Shown piece by piece: positions 22,299 to 31,717 of a stretch of DNA of 41,244 nucleotides. This stretch comes from Cystobacterineae bacterium (lineage in GTDB: Bacteria > Myxococcota > Myxococcia > Myxococcales > Myxococcaceae), in the NCBI GenBank assembly GCA_009781495.1, contig WQYA01000012.1:1-41244 (forward strand), in the 5' to 3' direction. Each line of letters opens with the position of its first letter. Positions within the stretch are counted from its first letter, which is position 1. The notes below the pieces were generated by a model. The model searched no databases, was not told where the DNA came from, and worked only from the letters and a program-made list of their open reading frames with translations. A program made the translations under genes and the position numbers.

Positions 22299-22895
22299 TC
22301 ATCTCAGATCCAAGTTGCGCCATTCCGCCCAAATGTCGTCTCTGTGAATTTTACCGTCAAACTCGGAGTCTTTGCCCGCAGTTTCGAGTCGCGTGAAATA
22401 TTCCGGGTGCTCAAGGAGAAACCTGCAAGCCCTGCGCAAGTCTTTATATTCATCTCCAGAAAACATCGGATCGTTCACAATCGCTTCCAAGTCGTTCAGG
22501 CCGATGATGTCGTCTTCCTTGATGAACCCCCTTCCACTTGTATTATAGGCTTCGTCAACCGTGGAAAACCAACGCCCAAGTTGATAGACGGCTTCCGCAT
22601 ATCGCTCCTCCGGGCCCATTTTCTTAAAGGTTTCCTTTTTAGGTAGCTGGCCATGATCAGGAGGAGTATCAAAATCATCACTTCCCTCCCCACTTGCCCG
22701 GCAGACGGGAGACGTTGGCAACCCCGTCACCTTCTTTGGATCCAAGGCAGCGAGCGTCGGGTTGGGCTTTCCATTTTCAAACCCATCACTCAACTGCTTT
22801 TTTGAAGCCAAACTTTTATCCACCGCATTTCCGCTTCTCTGAATGTTCTGTGGTGTCGTGTTGACTGCTCTGCTTTTGGGTATGTTGATGGACAT
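22299..22895 (-). CDS. small EF-hand-like protein related to effector repeats
   Basis: A 198-residue protein starting MSINIPKSRAVNTTPQNI, a polar, Ser/Thr/Asn-rich N-terminus without a signal peptide. From ~residue 105 a single copy of a domain also present three times in the protein at 31718-33301 is visible: AEAVYQLGRWFSTVDEA, a first loop with GFIKEDD, LRRACRFLLEHPEYFTRLE, then a second loop DSEFDGKIHRDDI. The loops resemble EF-hands. Similar domains occur, from memory, in type III-secreted proteins of the HrpF/NolX kind. The ribosome-binding site AAGGAG eight bases upstream fixes the start over a longer frame. Role unknown; it may be a small effector, a translocation aid or a regulator for the larger repeat protein. 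Confidence 0.7.
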   Translation of the reverse strand: MSINIPKSRAVNTTPQNIQRSGNAVDKSLASKKQLSDGFENGKPNPTLAALDPKKVTGLPTSPVCRASGEGSDDFDTPPDHGQLPKKETFKKMGPEERYAEAVYQLGRWFSTVDEAYNTSGRGFIKEDDIIGLNDLEAIVNDPMFSGDEYKDLRRACRFLLEHPEYFTRLETAGKDSEFDGKIHRDDIWAEWRNLDLR

Positions 22896-23185
22896 GGCTT
22901 CTAACTCCTTTAAAAAACGTGAAAAATAAATGTGCTCAACAAATGCCCCCTCACCCCCTCCTCCTCGAAAATATTTTTCGCTACATTGTCGCCTAAACGA
23001 GCACAGCTGCATACATTATCGGTATTGCACCCACAAAGTTGCCAATGTTGTGCAAAAAAGATGTATTTTCTTCTAATATATGGAAATCATTTGGCCGACG
23101 GCACCACAGATAAAAGCGCCTGTCGGCTTCTCGCCAAGCCTCCTCAAAGCGGCGTTGGACTTTGGCAAGCTTGCATTCGGCGAAT
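22896..23185. other. intergenic region upstream of EF-hand-like gene
   Basis: AT-rich in the first 190 bases and presumably carries the minus-strand promoter of the EF-hand-like gene. A 68-codon TTG-started frame (22993-23199, minus) is present but unsupported. Nothing else recognisable. Confidence 0.4.
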
Positions 23186-23213
23186 GCGTCAGCGTCCAAG
23201 ACGACGCTGACGC
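23186..23213 (-). terminator. hairpin overlapping aroG stop codon
   Basis: GCGTCAGCGTC (23186-23196) pairs perfectly with GACGCTGACGC (23203-23213) around a six-base loop. It spans the last codons and stop of the DAHP synthase gene. There is no T run after it, so it could stabilise the mRNA 3' end rather than terminate transcription by itself. Confidence 0.5.
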
Positions 23214-24250
23214 ACCGCTTCGGCGAGCAGATGAAGCACGGCGAGGCTGTCGTCCCAGCCGATGCAGGAGTCTGTTATGCTTTGGCCATATTCCAGCGGT
23301 TTGCCCGGAATCAACTCCTGGCGGCCTTCCTTGAGGTGCGATTCAACCATTGTGCCGAAAATCCGTTTGTCGCCGCCGGAAATTTGCGCGGCCACATTGC
23401 GGGCGACGTCGAGTTGACGCTTGAATTGCTTGCTGCTGTTGGCGTGCGAAAAATCAACCATCAGCCTGGCGTTGAGTCCGGCTTTGCCCAATTCCGCACA
23501 GACGGCTTCAATGCTGGCAGGCGCATAGTTGGGCGAGTTGTCACCGCCGCGTAAAATAATGTGGCAATCCTCATTGCCCGCAGTGGAGACAATGGCCGAA
23601 CGGCCGGCCTTCGTCACCGACAGGAAATGGTGCTGACTGGATGCGGCGCGGATGGCGTCAATGGCAATGCGCACGTTGCCGTCGGTGCCATTCTTAAAGC
23701 CGATGGGACAGGACAGGCCCGATGCGAGCTCCCGGTGCACCTGGGATTCTGTCGTGCGCGCGCCAATCGCGCCCCAGGCGACAAGGTCAGCCGTATATTG
23801 CGGGGTGATCATATCCAGAAACTCGGTGGCGCAGGGCACGCCCAATTCGTTGATGTCGCGCAACACCCGGCGCGCCAGTTGGAGGCCGGTGTTGATTTCA
23901 AAACTGCCGTCGAGGTGCGGATCGTTGATCAATCCCTTCCAGCCTATGGTTGTGCGCGGCTTCTCGAAATATACCCGCATCACCACAATCAGCTCGTTGC
24001 TCCAACGTTCGCGCTGCTCCTTCAGGCGCTGCGCATATTCAAGTGCGGCTTGCGAGTCATGAATGGAGCAAGGGCCGATGACGACAACCAGGCGATCGTC
24101 CGCGCCATGCAGCACGTGGTGGATATTTTGGCGTACGGACCAAGTGGTTTGTGCGGCAGCTTGGCTGATAGGACAGCTTTGGTGGACATGGGTTGGCGTC
24201 AGGACTTCTCTGATTTCTTTGATGCGGACGTCGTCAATAACGGGTTGCAT
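23189..24250 (-). CDS. aroG: 3-deoxy-7-phosphoheptulonate synthase, class I
   Basis: A 353-residue class I (AroG/AroF/AroH-type) DAHP synthase joining phosphoenolpyruvate and erythrose 4-phosphate, the entry step to aromatic amino acids. VIGPCSIHD, EKPRTTIGWKGLINDPH, PQYTADLVAWGAIGARTTES, FKNGTDG, ILRGGDNSPNY and DFSHANSSKQFKRQLDVARN are all present, with the metal- and substrate-binding Cys, His, Glu and Asp in those blocks. It reads very close to gammaproteobacterial AroG proteins, closer than the rest of the window would suggest, so lateral acquisition is likely. The N-terminal extension carries the usual feedback-sensing region, but which aromatic amino acid is sensed cannot be told. It lies 42 bases downstream of the lyase gene on the same strand, forming a probable operon. 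Confidence 0.94.
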   Translation of the reverse strand: MQPVIDDVRIKEIREVLTPTHVHQSCPISQAAAQTTWSVRQNIHHVLHGADDRLVVVIGPCSIHDSQAALEYAQRLKEQRERWSNELIVVMRVYFEKPRTTIGWKGLINDPHLDGSFEINTGLQLARRVLRDINELGVPCATEFLDMITPQYTADLVAWGAIGARTTESQVHRELASGLSCPIGFKNGTDGNVRIAIDAIRAASSQHHFLSVTKAGRSAIVSTAGNEDCHIILRGGDNSPNYAPASIEAVCAELGKAGLNARLMVDFSHANSSKQFKRQLDVARNVAAQISGGDKRIFGTMVESHLKEGRQELIPGKPLEYGQSITDSCIGWDDSLAVLHLLAEAVRQRRLGR

Positions 24251-24292
24251 GGTAGAGCCAGGGAAATGCGTGGTGGGGGACGGATGTCGGCT

Positions 24293-25777
24293 TCACAAAC
24301 TGTCGCCAAAGTCAGCCCTGAAAGCCTGCATCAGTTTTTCAGGCCAGTCACTGAGGGCTTCGAGTCGTCCCATGAAGAAGCGCAGGACGGAAGGCTCTTC
24401 GACGAAGCGCAGGCCGCCTATCAGCTTGCGTTGGGTATAGAGCCAGTGCAGCCTGTCTTCGACATATTTCACCTGCGACAGGGTGAATACCCGGCGCGGG
24501 AAGGCCAGCCGCAACAACTCTACGTCGGCGAGGATGTCGTTTCCGTGTTGATCTCGCGTGCTGGACAAAGTGCCGCGCTCCATGCCGCGCACACCGGAAA
24601 TTAAATAAAACGCCGCCGTCAGCGCGCCTGCTGGATATTCTGTTTGCGGAAGATGCGGCAAAAAGCCCCTTGCGTCCACGTGACAACCCAAGCCCCCTGC
24701 GGGCGTCACGACGGGAATGCCGAGCGTCTCCAGACGTTCCACCAAATAACGGATGAAGGAAGGGCTTTGGGCGATGATGGTTTCGTCGGTGGTTTCGCGC
24801 AGGCCAACCGCCATGGCTTCTATTTCGCGCACGGACATGCCGCCATAGGTGAGAAAGCCCTCAAACAAGGGAATCAGCACTTTCATTTTATCAAAAATCT
24901 CTTGCCGATTGGTGCAGATGGCGCCGCCACGCGATGAGCTGACTTTTCGGCTGGAGAAATAAACAATATCCGCCAGCGCACACATTTCGAGCAAAATACT
25001 GGCAATGCTGGCCTGTTGGAATTCCGGCTCGCGCTGTTTGATGAACCAGGCATTTTCGCCGATGAGACTGGCATCCAGCACCAGCGGAATGCCGTTTTCT
25101 TTGGCGACCTGAGCGACTTCACGCAGGTTGGCCATTGAAAACGGCTGGCCGCCAATCAAGTTGGTGGAGGCTTCCATGCGAATCAGCGGCACATTTTGCA
25201 CACCGTGGCTCGCAATTGCATGGCGCAATTTGGCAATGTCCATGTTGCCCTTAAACGGGTTGCTGCTTTTTATCTGCAAGGCTTCGTCGTGCAGCAACTC
25301 AGCGATTTTACTTCCGTTCAGCTCAAGGTGCGCGAGGGTGGTGGTGAAGTGATAATTCATCGGCACCAAGTCGCCGGGTTTGACATAGCTGCGGAAAATG
25401 ACGTTTTCTGCGGCGCGTCCCTGGTGCGCCGGCAGCACAAGACGCTTGCCGAATACGTCTTCAACGGCTGAGCGCATGCGCTCGAAACTTTGCGAGCCGG
25501 CATAGGCATCGTCGGCCTGCATCATCGCGCCCATTTGTGTATCGCTCATGGCATTGGTGCCGCTGTCGGTCAGCATGTCCAAATAAACGTCGCTGGTTTG
25601 CAACAAAAAGGTGTTGAAGCCGGCGCGGCGGATGGCCGTCAGCCGCTCTTCAATCGGCGGCAAATGGAGTTTCTGCACAACGCGGACTTTGTGCATTTCC
25701 AGAGGAATGTTTTCACCACTAAAAAAACGCACGGAAGGAGAAGCGCTTTTTTCAGGAATGCATGAAGAATGGCTCAT
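24293..25777 (-). CDS. tryptophanase/tyrosine phenol-lyase family beta-eliminating lyase, atypical
   Basis: A 494-residue PLP enzyme of the tryptophanase/tyrosine phenol-lyase family: LLTDSGT-type block (DMLTDSGTNAMSD), PAHQGRAAENV, STNLIGGQPFSMANLREV, LDASLIGENAWFIKQREPEF and the PLP-lysine block YFSSRKVSSSRGGA (Lys278). Family enzymes cleave tryptophan to indole or tyrosine to phenol, plus pyruvate and ammonia. Two departures stand out. Where tryptophanase and tyrosine phenol-lyase have an Arg that contacts the PLP (the A-R or T-R before the ENAYFI motif), this protein has Leu (DASLIGEN). The usual KKD around the lysine is RKV. Substrate is therefore uncertain and may not be Trp or Tyr. MSHSSC is the likely start, though the ribosome-binding site is weak. 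Likely co-transcribed with aroG downstream; a transferred aromatic-metabolism unit is inferred. Confidence 0.82.
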   Translation of the reverse strand: MSHSSCIPEKSASPSVRFFSGENIPLEMHKVRVVQKLHLPPIEERLTAIRRAGFNTFLLQTSDVYLDMLTDSGTNAMSDTQMGAMMQADDAYAGSQSFERMRSAVEDVFGKRLVLPAHQGRAAENVIFRSYVKPGDLVPMNYHFTTTLAHLELNGSKIAELLHDEALQIKSSNPFKGNMDIAKLRHAIASHGVQNVPLIRMEASTNLIGGQPFSMANLREVAQVAKENGIPLVLDASLIGENAWFIKQREPEFQQASIASILLEMCALADIVYFSSRKVSSSRGGAICTNRQEIFDKMKVLIPLFEGFLTYGGMSVREIEAMAVGLRETTDETIIAQSPSFIRYLVERLETLGIPVVTPAGGLGCHVDARGFLPHLPQTEYPAGALTAAFYLISGVRGMERGTLSSTRDQHGNDILADVELLRLAFPRRVFTLSQVKYVEDRLHWLYTQRKLIGGLRFVEEPSVLRFFMGRLEALSDWPEKLMQAFRADFGDSL

Positions 25778-25939
25778 GTTTTTGCTTTCTGGGTTGGGTG
25801 ACAGGTGTTGCCTCAACACCTCGTTGTGGGCTCCGTAAAATACCTACTCTTCCAAAACCAGCTTTGGCAACGGCAATGCGTTGGGCAACGCTTTTTTATT
25901 CAAGACAGCCTGGCTATATGTCGTTAGACTGTCTCAGCT

Positions 25940-26485
25940 ATGGTGTCCCCAATGCAACTTGAATTGCGTGTGGCTTGTGAAGCCGATACCGAAGAAATTG
26001 TTGCTCTTGTGAATGGAGCCTATCACCCCGCCTCCAAAGAGTCATGCTGGACACACGAATCCAACCTCATCTTCGGCAGAAGGACGACCCCCCAACAAGT
26101 GCTTTCCCTATTTCGCGAGCAATCTGCCATTTTGCTTTTGTGTCTTGAGTCGAAAATAGTGGCGTGCGTGCATGTAGAAACCAACCAGTTTGGCACTGCT
26201 TATATTGGAATGTTGGCAACGGAGCCTCAACGGCAGACTCAAGGGCTTGGCAAACAAATGCTTCTCCATGCGGAAAGCTATGCCAAAGAGCATTTTAAGG
26301 CGTCGACATTCAAAATGTTGATTCTCTCCGCGCGACCAGAGCTTTTGGCTTTCTATGAGCGACGCGGTTATGTACAAACCGGGGAGATAGAGGAATATCC
26401 CTTTGCGGAGATTGGGCAGCCCATTGTCTCCGGCCTTCATTTTCTCTCACTCATGAAGACAATGCCTAAGCTCACCGCGCCCTAA
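25940..26485 (+). CDS. GNAT family N-acetyltransferase
   Basis: A 181-residue acetyltransferase. The N-terminal LRVACEADTEEIVALVNGAY is typical of the GNAT fold; AYIGMLATEPQRQTQGLGKQ, then LLHAESYAKEHF, contains the acetyl-CoA-binding Q-x-x-G-x-G/A-like motif A; LSARPELLAFYERRGYVQTG is motif B, with the usual tyrosine near the active site. Substrate cannot be told; the family ranges from antibiotic to amino-acid and protein acetylation. It is divergent from the lyase gene, with about 160 bases between starts. An ATG four codons downstream is an alternative start and neither has an obvious ribosome-binding site. Confidence 0.85.
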   Translation: MVSPMQLELRVACEADTEEIVALVNGAYHPASKESCWTHESNLIFGRRTTPQQVLSLFREQSAILLLCLESKIVACVHVETNQFGTAYIGMLATEPQRQTQGLGKQMLLHAESYAKEHFKASTFKMLILSARPELLAFYERRGYVQTGEIEEYPFAEIGQPIVSGLHFLSLMKTMPKLTAP

Positions 26486-26735
26486 GCCTGGCCCCCATCC
26501 CCCATTTTGACAAGTTAACGGATATTGGAAACCAACTGTTTTCATAGTTGTTTTGCGTTTGGAATTTGCGACGGCCTTACCGACAACGCTGGGGAGGGAT
26601 GGGGACGAAACCTTTAAGGGCCCCTAGCTTGCTAAGCTCTGCCCCCCCAGCTTGCTAAAGAAGTTAGCCAGTAACTGACAAAAGAAACTGTTGGTTTGCA
26701 ATGGGTGCGCTGTGTCTGAACCAGGGCTGTCGGCC

Positions 26736-29441
26736 TCAGCCTGGAACAGCCTTGCGAGCGTCCAGTCGGCGCATAATATATTTCTCTACCTCGACGACGA
26801 AGAAGACAAGGGTGCCGAGTGCTAGGGGCGGCAACCACTCGATCCATCCCAGCGGTACGGTGCCGAATACGTTATTCATGAACGGCAAATAGACGACGGC
26901 AAGCTGAAGCAAAAGCATCAGCCCGCACACCACGAAAACCGCCTTGTTTCCAAAAAAATGAAGAGCATATGCCGGTTGGCGGATACTCCGGCTGTTGAAA
27001 AGGTGAAACGCCTGGCACATGACGATGGTTTGCAAGCTGAGGGTGCGGACCTGGGCCTCTGAATAGCCCAAGCCGAGCAGCCAGACGCCCAGGGCAAGCG
27101 TCATTCCTCCAATCAGCACGGAAACGAAGAAAATACGCCAAATAAAATAGCGGCTCAGCAGGGACTCCGCCGCATTGCGCGGAGCTCTGCGCATGATGCC
27201 GGGTTCCGCCGGCTCGAAGGCCAGGGCCAGGGAGAGGGTGATGGAGGTGACCATGTTTACCCATAGGATTTGTACCGGCGTGAGGGGGATAAGGGTACCG
27301 AAGAGGATGCCTGCGATGATTAAAAAGCTTTCTGCCCCGTTGGTTGGGAGAATGAAGAGGATGGTTTTTTTCAGGTTGTCATAGACTCGGCGGCCTTCCT
27401 CTACCGCCGCCGCAATGGTGCTGAAGTTGTCGTCCGCCAGCACAATTTCCGCCGCGTCCTTGGTGACCTCCGTTCCCTTAATCCCCATGGCTACGCCCAC
27501 ATCGGCCCGGCGTAGGGCCGGCGCGTCGTTGACCCCGTCGCCGGTCATCGCGCAAATGGCGCCGTGCGCTTGCAGGGCTTTGACCAGCTTCAGTTTGTGC
27601 TCCGGACTGGTGCGGGCGAAAATGTCATATTTGCGAGTAGCGGCATAGAATTGCTCCTCACTCATCTCGTCAAGCGCATGGCCCGTCAGGGCGTTTTCCC
27701 CGTCGCCAATGCCCAGTTCCTTGCCGATGGCCTTGGCGGTGTCCACATGATCCCCAGTAATCATTTTCACCCGAATGTCGGCTGCATGGCACACGGCAAT
27801 GGCTTCCACCACCTCTTCGCGGGGGGGGTCGACAATGCCGGCGAGTCCGAGGAAGACAAGGCCTTCGTTCAAATGTCCATGGGCAACGGTTGTTTGCTCG
27901 GAGGCAACATATTTCATCGCCGCACCGAGCACGCGCTTGCCTTGGGCCGCAAGCCGGGCGACCGCCTTTTCCCACCCCTCCCGTTCCAAGGGTACGGACC
28001 CCTCAGCCCTCATCTCCAGCTCGGCCATGGCCAACAGCCTGTCTGGAGCACCTTTCACATACAACAGCTTCCCCCCCTTCTCGTCGGATAGGGTAGCCAT
28101 ATATTTATATTCAGAGTCAAAAGGCAGGGTAGCAAGGCGGGGTGGGGGGTGAGGGTTTAACCCCGCCTTCTCATAAACGGCCAGCAGTGCGCCTTCGGTA
28201 GGATCTCCCTGTACCGTCCAGGTATTTTGCGTCTCTTGCAACAATGCCGCATCGTTGCAGTGCCTAAAACAGCTGAGCAGCCGATGCAGCAAGGAGCCTT
28301 CGCCCATGGGCGCCAAACCCTCCCCCTGGCGTATTTCCCCCGTCGGCGCATAGCCTGAACCGGTGACGTCAAAGACAGCGTTGTAGACGACGAGGTTTTT
28401 CACCGTCATCTCGTTTTTGGTGAGGGTACCCGTTTTATCCGAGCAAATGACGGAGACGGAGCCGAGGGTTTCGACCGAGGGCAGGTTGCGTACAATGGCG
28501 TTGCGCTTGGCCATATTTTGTACGCCAATGGCGAGGATGATGGAGAGGATGGCGGGCAGGCCTTCGGGGATGGCCGCAATGGCGAGGCCGATGGTGGAGA
28601 GCAAGAGTTCCGAGGGCCCATAGTCGCGGAAGAAATGGCCGAAGAGATAAACCAGGGCGGCAACGCCGATAATGACAAAGGAGACGGTTTTTCCGAAGGC
28701 GGCCATCTGCCGTATCAGCGGCGTCGTCGTATCCCCCACCTCGGCCATCAGTTGGCGTATACGCCCTATTTCCGTATCCATACCTATATCCACCACCACG
28801 CCATAGCCTGTGCCTGCGCTGACCGTAGTGCCGCAATAGGCCATGTTGGAGCGGTCGCCCAACAGGGTTTCAGGGGGGAGGGGGAGGGGTTGTTTTTCAG
28901 AGGGGAGGGCTTCGCCGGTGAGGGCGGACTCCTCCACGCGCAAATGCTCCGTCCGGAAAAGGCGCAAGTCGGCAGGCACCTTATCGCCGGGGGAGAGGTA
29001 GACAATGTCGCCGAGCGTCAATCCCGCGGCATCCACGTCCATGCGTATGCCGTCACGGATGACCGAGGCCCGCAAAGAGAGCAGGCTCCGAATGTCGTTG
29101 AGGGCCTTTTCTGCCTTGTTTTGCTGAAAATAGCCGATGGCTGCGTTGACGAGGACGACGACGAGAATGACCGCCGTATCGACATAATGCCCGAGAATAA
29201 GGGTAACAAAAGCGCAGACGAAAAGAATATAAATAAGAACATCGTGAAAATGCTTAAGAAAACGGATAAAAGCAGGCTTTGCCTTGGCGGCCGGAAGCGC
29301 ATTGGGGCCGAATTCCTCAAGCCTTTCGGCCAGCTGTGTGGCGGACAATCCCACATCAGGTTCGGTCTTCAATTTTTCCAAAACGACTTTGGCATCCTTG
29401 GCGAACCATGGAGCATGGCTATGGACATAGCGCTCTTTCAT
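26736..29441 (-). CDS. P2-type cation-transporting ATPase
   Basis: A 901-residue P-type ATPase with the full set of motifs: TGEALP (175-180) in the actuator domain, PEGLP (292-296) in membrane helix 4, phosphorylated Asp335 in [17 protein letters not shown] in the nucleotide domain, [10 protein letters not shown] and [14 protein letters not shown] in the hinge, and an N-terminal cation-ATPase domain. Helices ~65-103, 248-310 and a C-terminal six-helix block complete the fold. The PEGLP motif and N-terminus place it with calcium/sodium-type pumps (P2). Helix 6 reads [16 protein letters not shown], without the aspartate of SERCA calcium pumps, more like mycobacterial CtpF-type transporters, so the transported ion is open. 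AAGGAG upstream of the ATG fixes the start. The gene is monocistronic. Confidence 0.92.
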   Translation of the reverse strand: MKERYVHSHAPWFAKDAKVVLEKLKTEPDVGLSATQLAERLEEFGPNALPAAKAKPAFIRFLKHFHDVLIYILFVCAFVTLILGHYVDTAVILVVVLVNAAIGYFQQNKAEKALNDIRSLLSLRASVIRDGIRMDVDAAGLTLGDIVYLSPGDKVPADLRLFRTEHLRVEESALTGEALPSEKQPLPLPPETLLGDRSNMAYCGTTVSAGTGYGVVVDIGMDTEIGRIRQLMAEVGDTTTPLIRQMAAFGKTVSFVIIGVAALVYLFGHFFRDYGPSELLLSTIGLAIAAIPEGLPAILSIILAIGVQNMAKRNAIVRNLPSVETLGSVSVICSDKTGTLTKNEMTVKNLVVYNAVFDVTGSGYAPTGEIRQGEGLAPMGEGSLLHRLLSCFRHCNDAALLQETQNTWTVQGDPTEGALLAVYEKAGLNPHPPPRLATLPFDSEYKYMATLSDEKGGKLLYVKGAPDRLLAMAELEMRAEGSVPLEREGWEKAVARLAAQGKRVLGAAMKYVASEQTTVAHGHLNEGLVFLGLAGIVDPPREEVVEAIAVCHAADIRVKMITGDHVDTAKAIGKELGIGDGENALTGHALDEMSEEQFYAATRKYDIFARTSPEHKLKLVKALQAHGAICAMTGDGVNDAPALRRADVGVAMGIKGTEVTKDAAEIVLADDNFSTIAAAVEEGRRVYDNLKKTILFILPTNGAESFLIIAGILFGTLIPLTPVQILWVNMVTSITLSLALAFEPAEPGIMRRAPRNAAESLLSRYFIWRIFFVSVLIGGMTLALGVWLLGLGYSEAQVRTLSLQTIVMCQAFHLFNSRSIRQPAYALHFFGNKAVFVVCGLMLLLQLAVVYLPFMNNVFGTVPLGWIEWLPPLALGTLVFFVVEVEKYIMRRLDARKAVPG

Positions 29442-29748
29442 GGGAGGCTCCTTGCTGTTTGCAGGGTATTCATTGGCTAACAACGTCCATTGGTGAGGCG
29501 TTAACGAACCCAAAATTTTGAGTGACCAGGAATGAATAACTGTCGCACGGTCCGAATGGGGGGAAGTTCTCGTCCCGTTTTCCGTTTTTTGGGAATACGA
29601 GGCATTTTTAGCTGATATGACGACCCCTTGGCGGCATTTCCGCCCGTTGCAGCAACGCCATTCAACTTAAAACCGGTTTAGGGGTGTAACATTTCGAAAC
29701 CTAAGGCGTATCTTAAATAGTTATCTTCGACCATGAGGCATTTTATCC
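29442..29748. other. intergenic region between divergent ATPase and effector genes
   Basis: About 300 bases with both promoters presumed inside. The plus-strand half becomes AT-rich toward 29700-29748 and has GAGG ten to eleven bases before the effector's ATG. No gene, repeat or clear operator is seen. Confidence 0.4.
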
Positions 29749-31557
29749 ATGAAGATCTACGCTAAGGCTAAAATACCTGCCCCTCCCCGCAACCCTATGC
29801 TGCCGATAGCCAATGCCCTGACACATAAGGCGCAACTGTGTAGCGCGTTGTGCCGTGCAGGCGTTCAACCTCGCCTCGAAGTGGGCGCGGTGAATGACCC
29901 GCTGGAGCTTGAGGCAGACAGGGTTGCCGAGCACCTGATGCGTATGCCGGAGCCCCTTGCGGGGGAGCCTCCGCTGTCTCTTCAAACACCACAAGCAAAC
30001 TGGCCAAAGGCCAAAGCTTCTGAGGGGCCAACCGCCGTCGCTACCCCTCAGCTGGAGTCCGACATTCATTCACTCAGCCAAGGCGGTACCCCCCTGGACA
30101 CCGCCAGCCGCACCTTCTTTGAGCCGCGTTTTGGCGAAAATTTCAGCCAGGTGCGTCTCCACACCGACGCCCCTGCCGCCCAAATGGCTGACGCCCTGGG
30201 CGCCAAGGCCTTCACCCTCGGAAACGACATCGCCTTCGGCGAAGGCCAATATGCCCCCCACGCTTCGACAGGCAAAAACCTTTTGGGGCATGAGCTTGCG
30301 CATGTGGTTCAACAACGGGGTTCAAATGCTGGCGCACCCCAGACAAAGCGGGTGCAGCGAGAAGTGAAAGCTTTGCCGAGAGAACCGGAGAAAAAGAAGA
30401 TTTTGCCATACGATCCACGCAACGAGGTGCTCAAAAGAGATAGATATAACCAATTCCTTCCTGAAGTTATCCTCAACAGTGGCCATCCGGAAGTGATCCG
30501 CGAATTTATAAAAGACTCTAACGAACAGGCCTATTCGTGGGAAATAGACGCGCTTTATGCGGATATTTATTCTAAGATGCAGAAGTTTCAAGAGCATTGC
30601 AAAGAGCCTGACGAGAATAAGAGGCTGATTTTGCTCAATAAGGTGACCGGCGAAGTCCATTTAATAGAAGAAGAGATAAAAGAACTCAAATTAAGGCACG
30701 ATGTTCAAACCAAAGACGCGATAGATCAATTCAATACATATTATCTGAAGGGTTGGATGGGAAACTCACAGAAACGGAGTACAGCGCAGCTGGTGAGAGA
30801 AGCGGGCGAAAAATATAACGATTGGGTTTTCTATCTCGGGACGGAAGGTGAAGAAGTTACGAAGAACCCAGAGCTTTATATGAAGGGCACAGGGGACAGG
30901 CAGTCGATTGAAATGAACGACGTCAAACAGGGTGCTTTATTCGGCGACTGCTATTTTCTGGCAGCCATTGCAGCCATTGCCGGGAACCGGCGTGAGTTGA
31001 TTCAGCGTATGATTGAGGACAACAAAGACGGCACTTATACGGTAACTCTTTATAGTGACGTCAACGATCCGACGAAGAAGGAAAAAATCACCGTTGATTT
31101 GAAGGTGCCTTCCGTGGCTCTGTTTCATGCCCAACTTTCGGGGGATACCAACAAAAAAGGCGCCCAAGAGGTTTGGCCCATCGTTTTAGAAAAAGCCTAT
31201 GCCAAATATAAAGGCTCTTATGGAGCGATAAAGAATGGGGGCCTTTCCGTGGATGTGTTTTATACCCTGACGGGAATCCCACCGCTTTCGCTTGAGGGCT
31301 CCCAGCTTTCTGCCGCCTTGATGGAGAGATATATTGCCCAAAAGAAGCCGATGGTTCTAGGCACCGGTCCCATGGCTCGAAGCACCCTTCAGGAGTATGA
31401 GCTGGGCTCTAAGCATGCCTATGCCATCAAGGAAGTGAGAACGCTTCGGGGCAAAAGATACCTGATACTCTATAACCCGTATGGCATGGAACATCCCCAT
31501 CCGATTCCCATGGAAGAGGTGGGGAAACTCAGCATCAGTGTGTGTAACGTGAAATAA
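29749..31557 (+). CDS. DUF4157-calpain fusion, putative effector/toxin
   Basis: A 602-residue protein. N-terminal half: VGAVNDPLELEADRVAEHLM (about 44-64), then a full DUF4157 domain, DTASRTFFEPRFGENFSQVR through LLGHELAHVVQQRG, with a zincin-like HELAH at 181-185. C-terminal half (~380-600): a calpain-type (C2) cysteine peptidase with catalytic Cys401 in GALFGDCYFLAAIAAIA, His556 in GSKHAYAIKEVR and Asn576 in LYNPYG, all present. DUF4157 is recurrently found on cargo of extracellular contractile injection systems and in bacterial toxins; calpain domains would cleave target-cell proteins. A helical charged linker (190-380) joins them. No signal peptide. Two further toxin-like genes follow on the same strand, but no immunity gene or injection apparatus is visible. 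Domains are seen; delivery and toxicity are inferred. Confidence 0.88.
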   Translation: MKIYAKAKIPAPPRNPMLPIANALTHKAQLCSALCRAGVQPRLEVGAVNDPLELEADRVAEHLMRMPEPLAGEPPLSLQTPQANWPKAKASEGPTAVATPQLESDIHSLSQGGTPLDTASRTFFEPRFGENFSQVRLHTDAPAAQMADALGAKAFTLGNDIAFGEGQYAPHASTGKNLLGHELAHVVQQRGSNAGAPQTKRVQREVKALPREPEKKKILPYDPRNEVLKRDRYNQFLPEVILNSGHPEVIREFIKDSNEQAYSWEIDALYADIYSKMQKFQEHCKEPDENKRLILLNKVTGEVHLIEEEIKELKLRHDVQTKDAIDQFNTYYLKGWMGNSQKRSTAQLVREAGEKYNDWVFYLGTEGEEVTKNPELYMKGTGDRQSIEMNDVKQGALFGDCYFLAAIAAIAGNRRELIQRMIEDNKDGTYTVTLYSDVNDPTKKEKITVDLKVPSVALFHAQLSGDTNKKGAQEVWPIVLEKAYAKYKGSYGAIKNGGLSVDVFYTLTGIPPLSLEGSQLSAALMERYIAQKKPMVLGTGPMARSTLQEYELGSKHAYAIKEVRTLRGKRYLILYNPYGMEHPHPIPMEEVGKLSISVCNVK

Positions 31558-31717
31558 TGACAACAGAAGCTGGCGATTTTTGAGCCCAGGGTTTGTGGAC
31601 GGCATTCGAAATTCCCTGTTTTGCGCGCAACAAAAAAAACGCCGACGACGATAATGGGGTTATGGGCTGTTATTCCGACGGCCATAGGGTTTTTAAAGGT
31701 GAGGGAAGGGCTAGGTT

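Noticed and set aside
22993-23199. 68-codon minus-strand frame starting at TTG downstream of aroG
   Set aside because: Looks somewhat protein-like (KVQRRFEEAWREADRR) but has a TTG start inside the aroG hairpin, no ribosome-binding site and no recognisable relative.
28518-29480. Plus-strand open frame of 320 codons opposite the P-type ATPase
   Set aside because: Shadow of the ATPase coding frame; the sense strand carries all P-type motifs.
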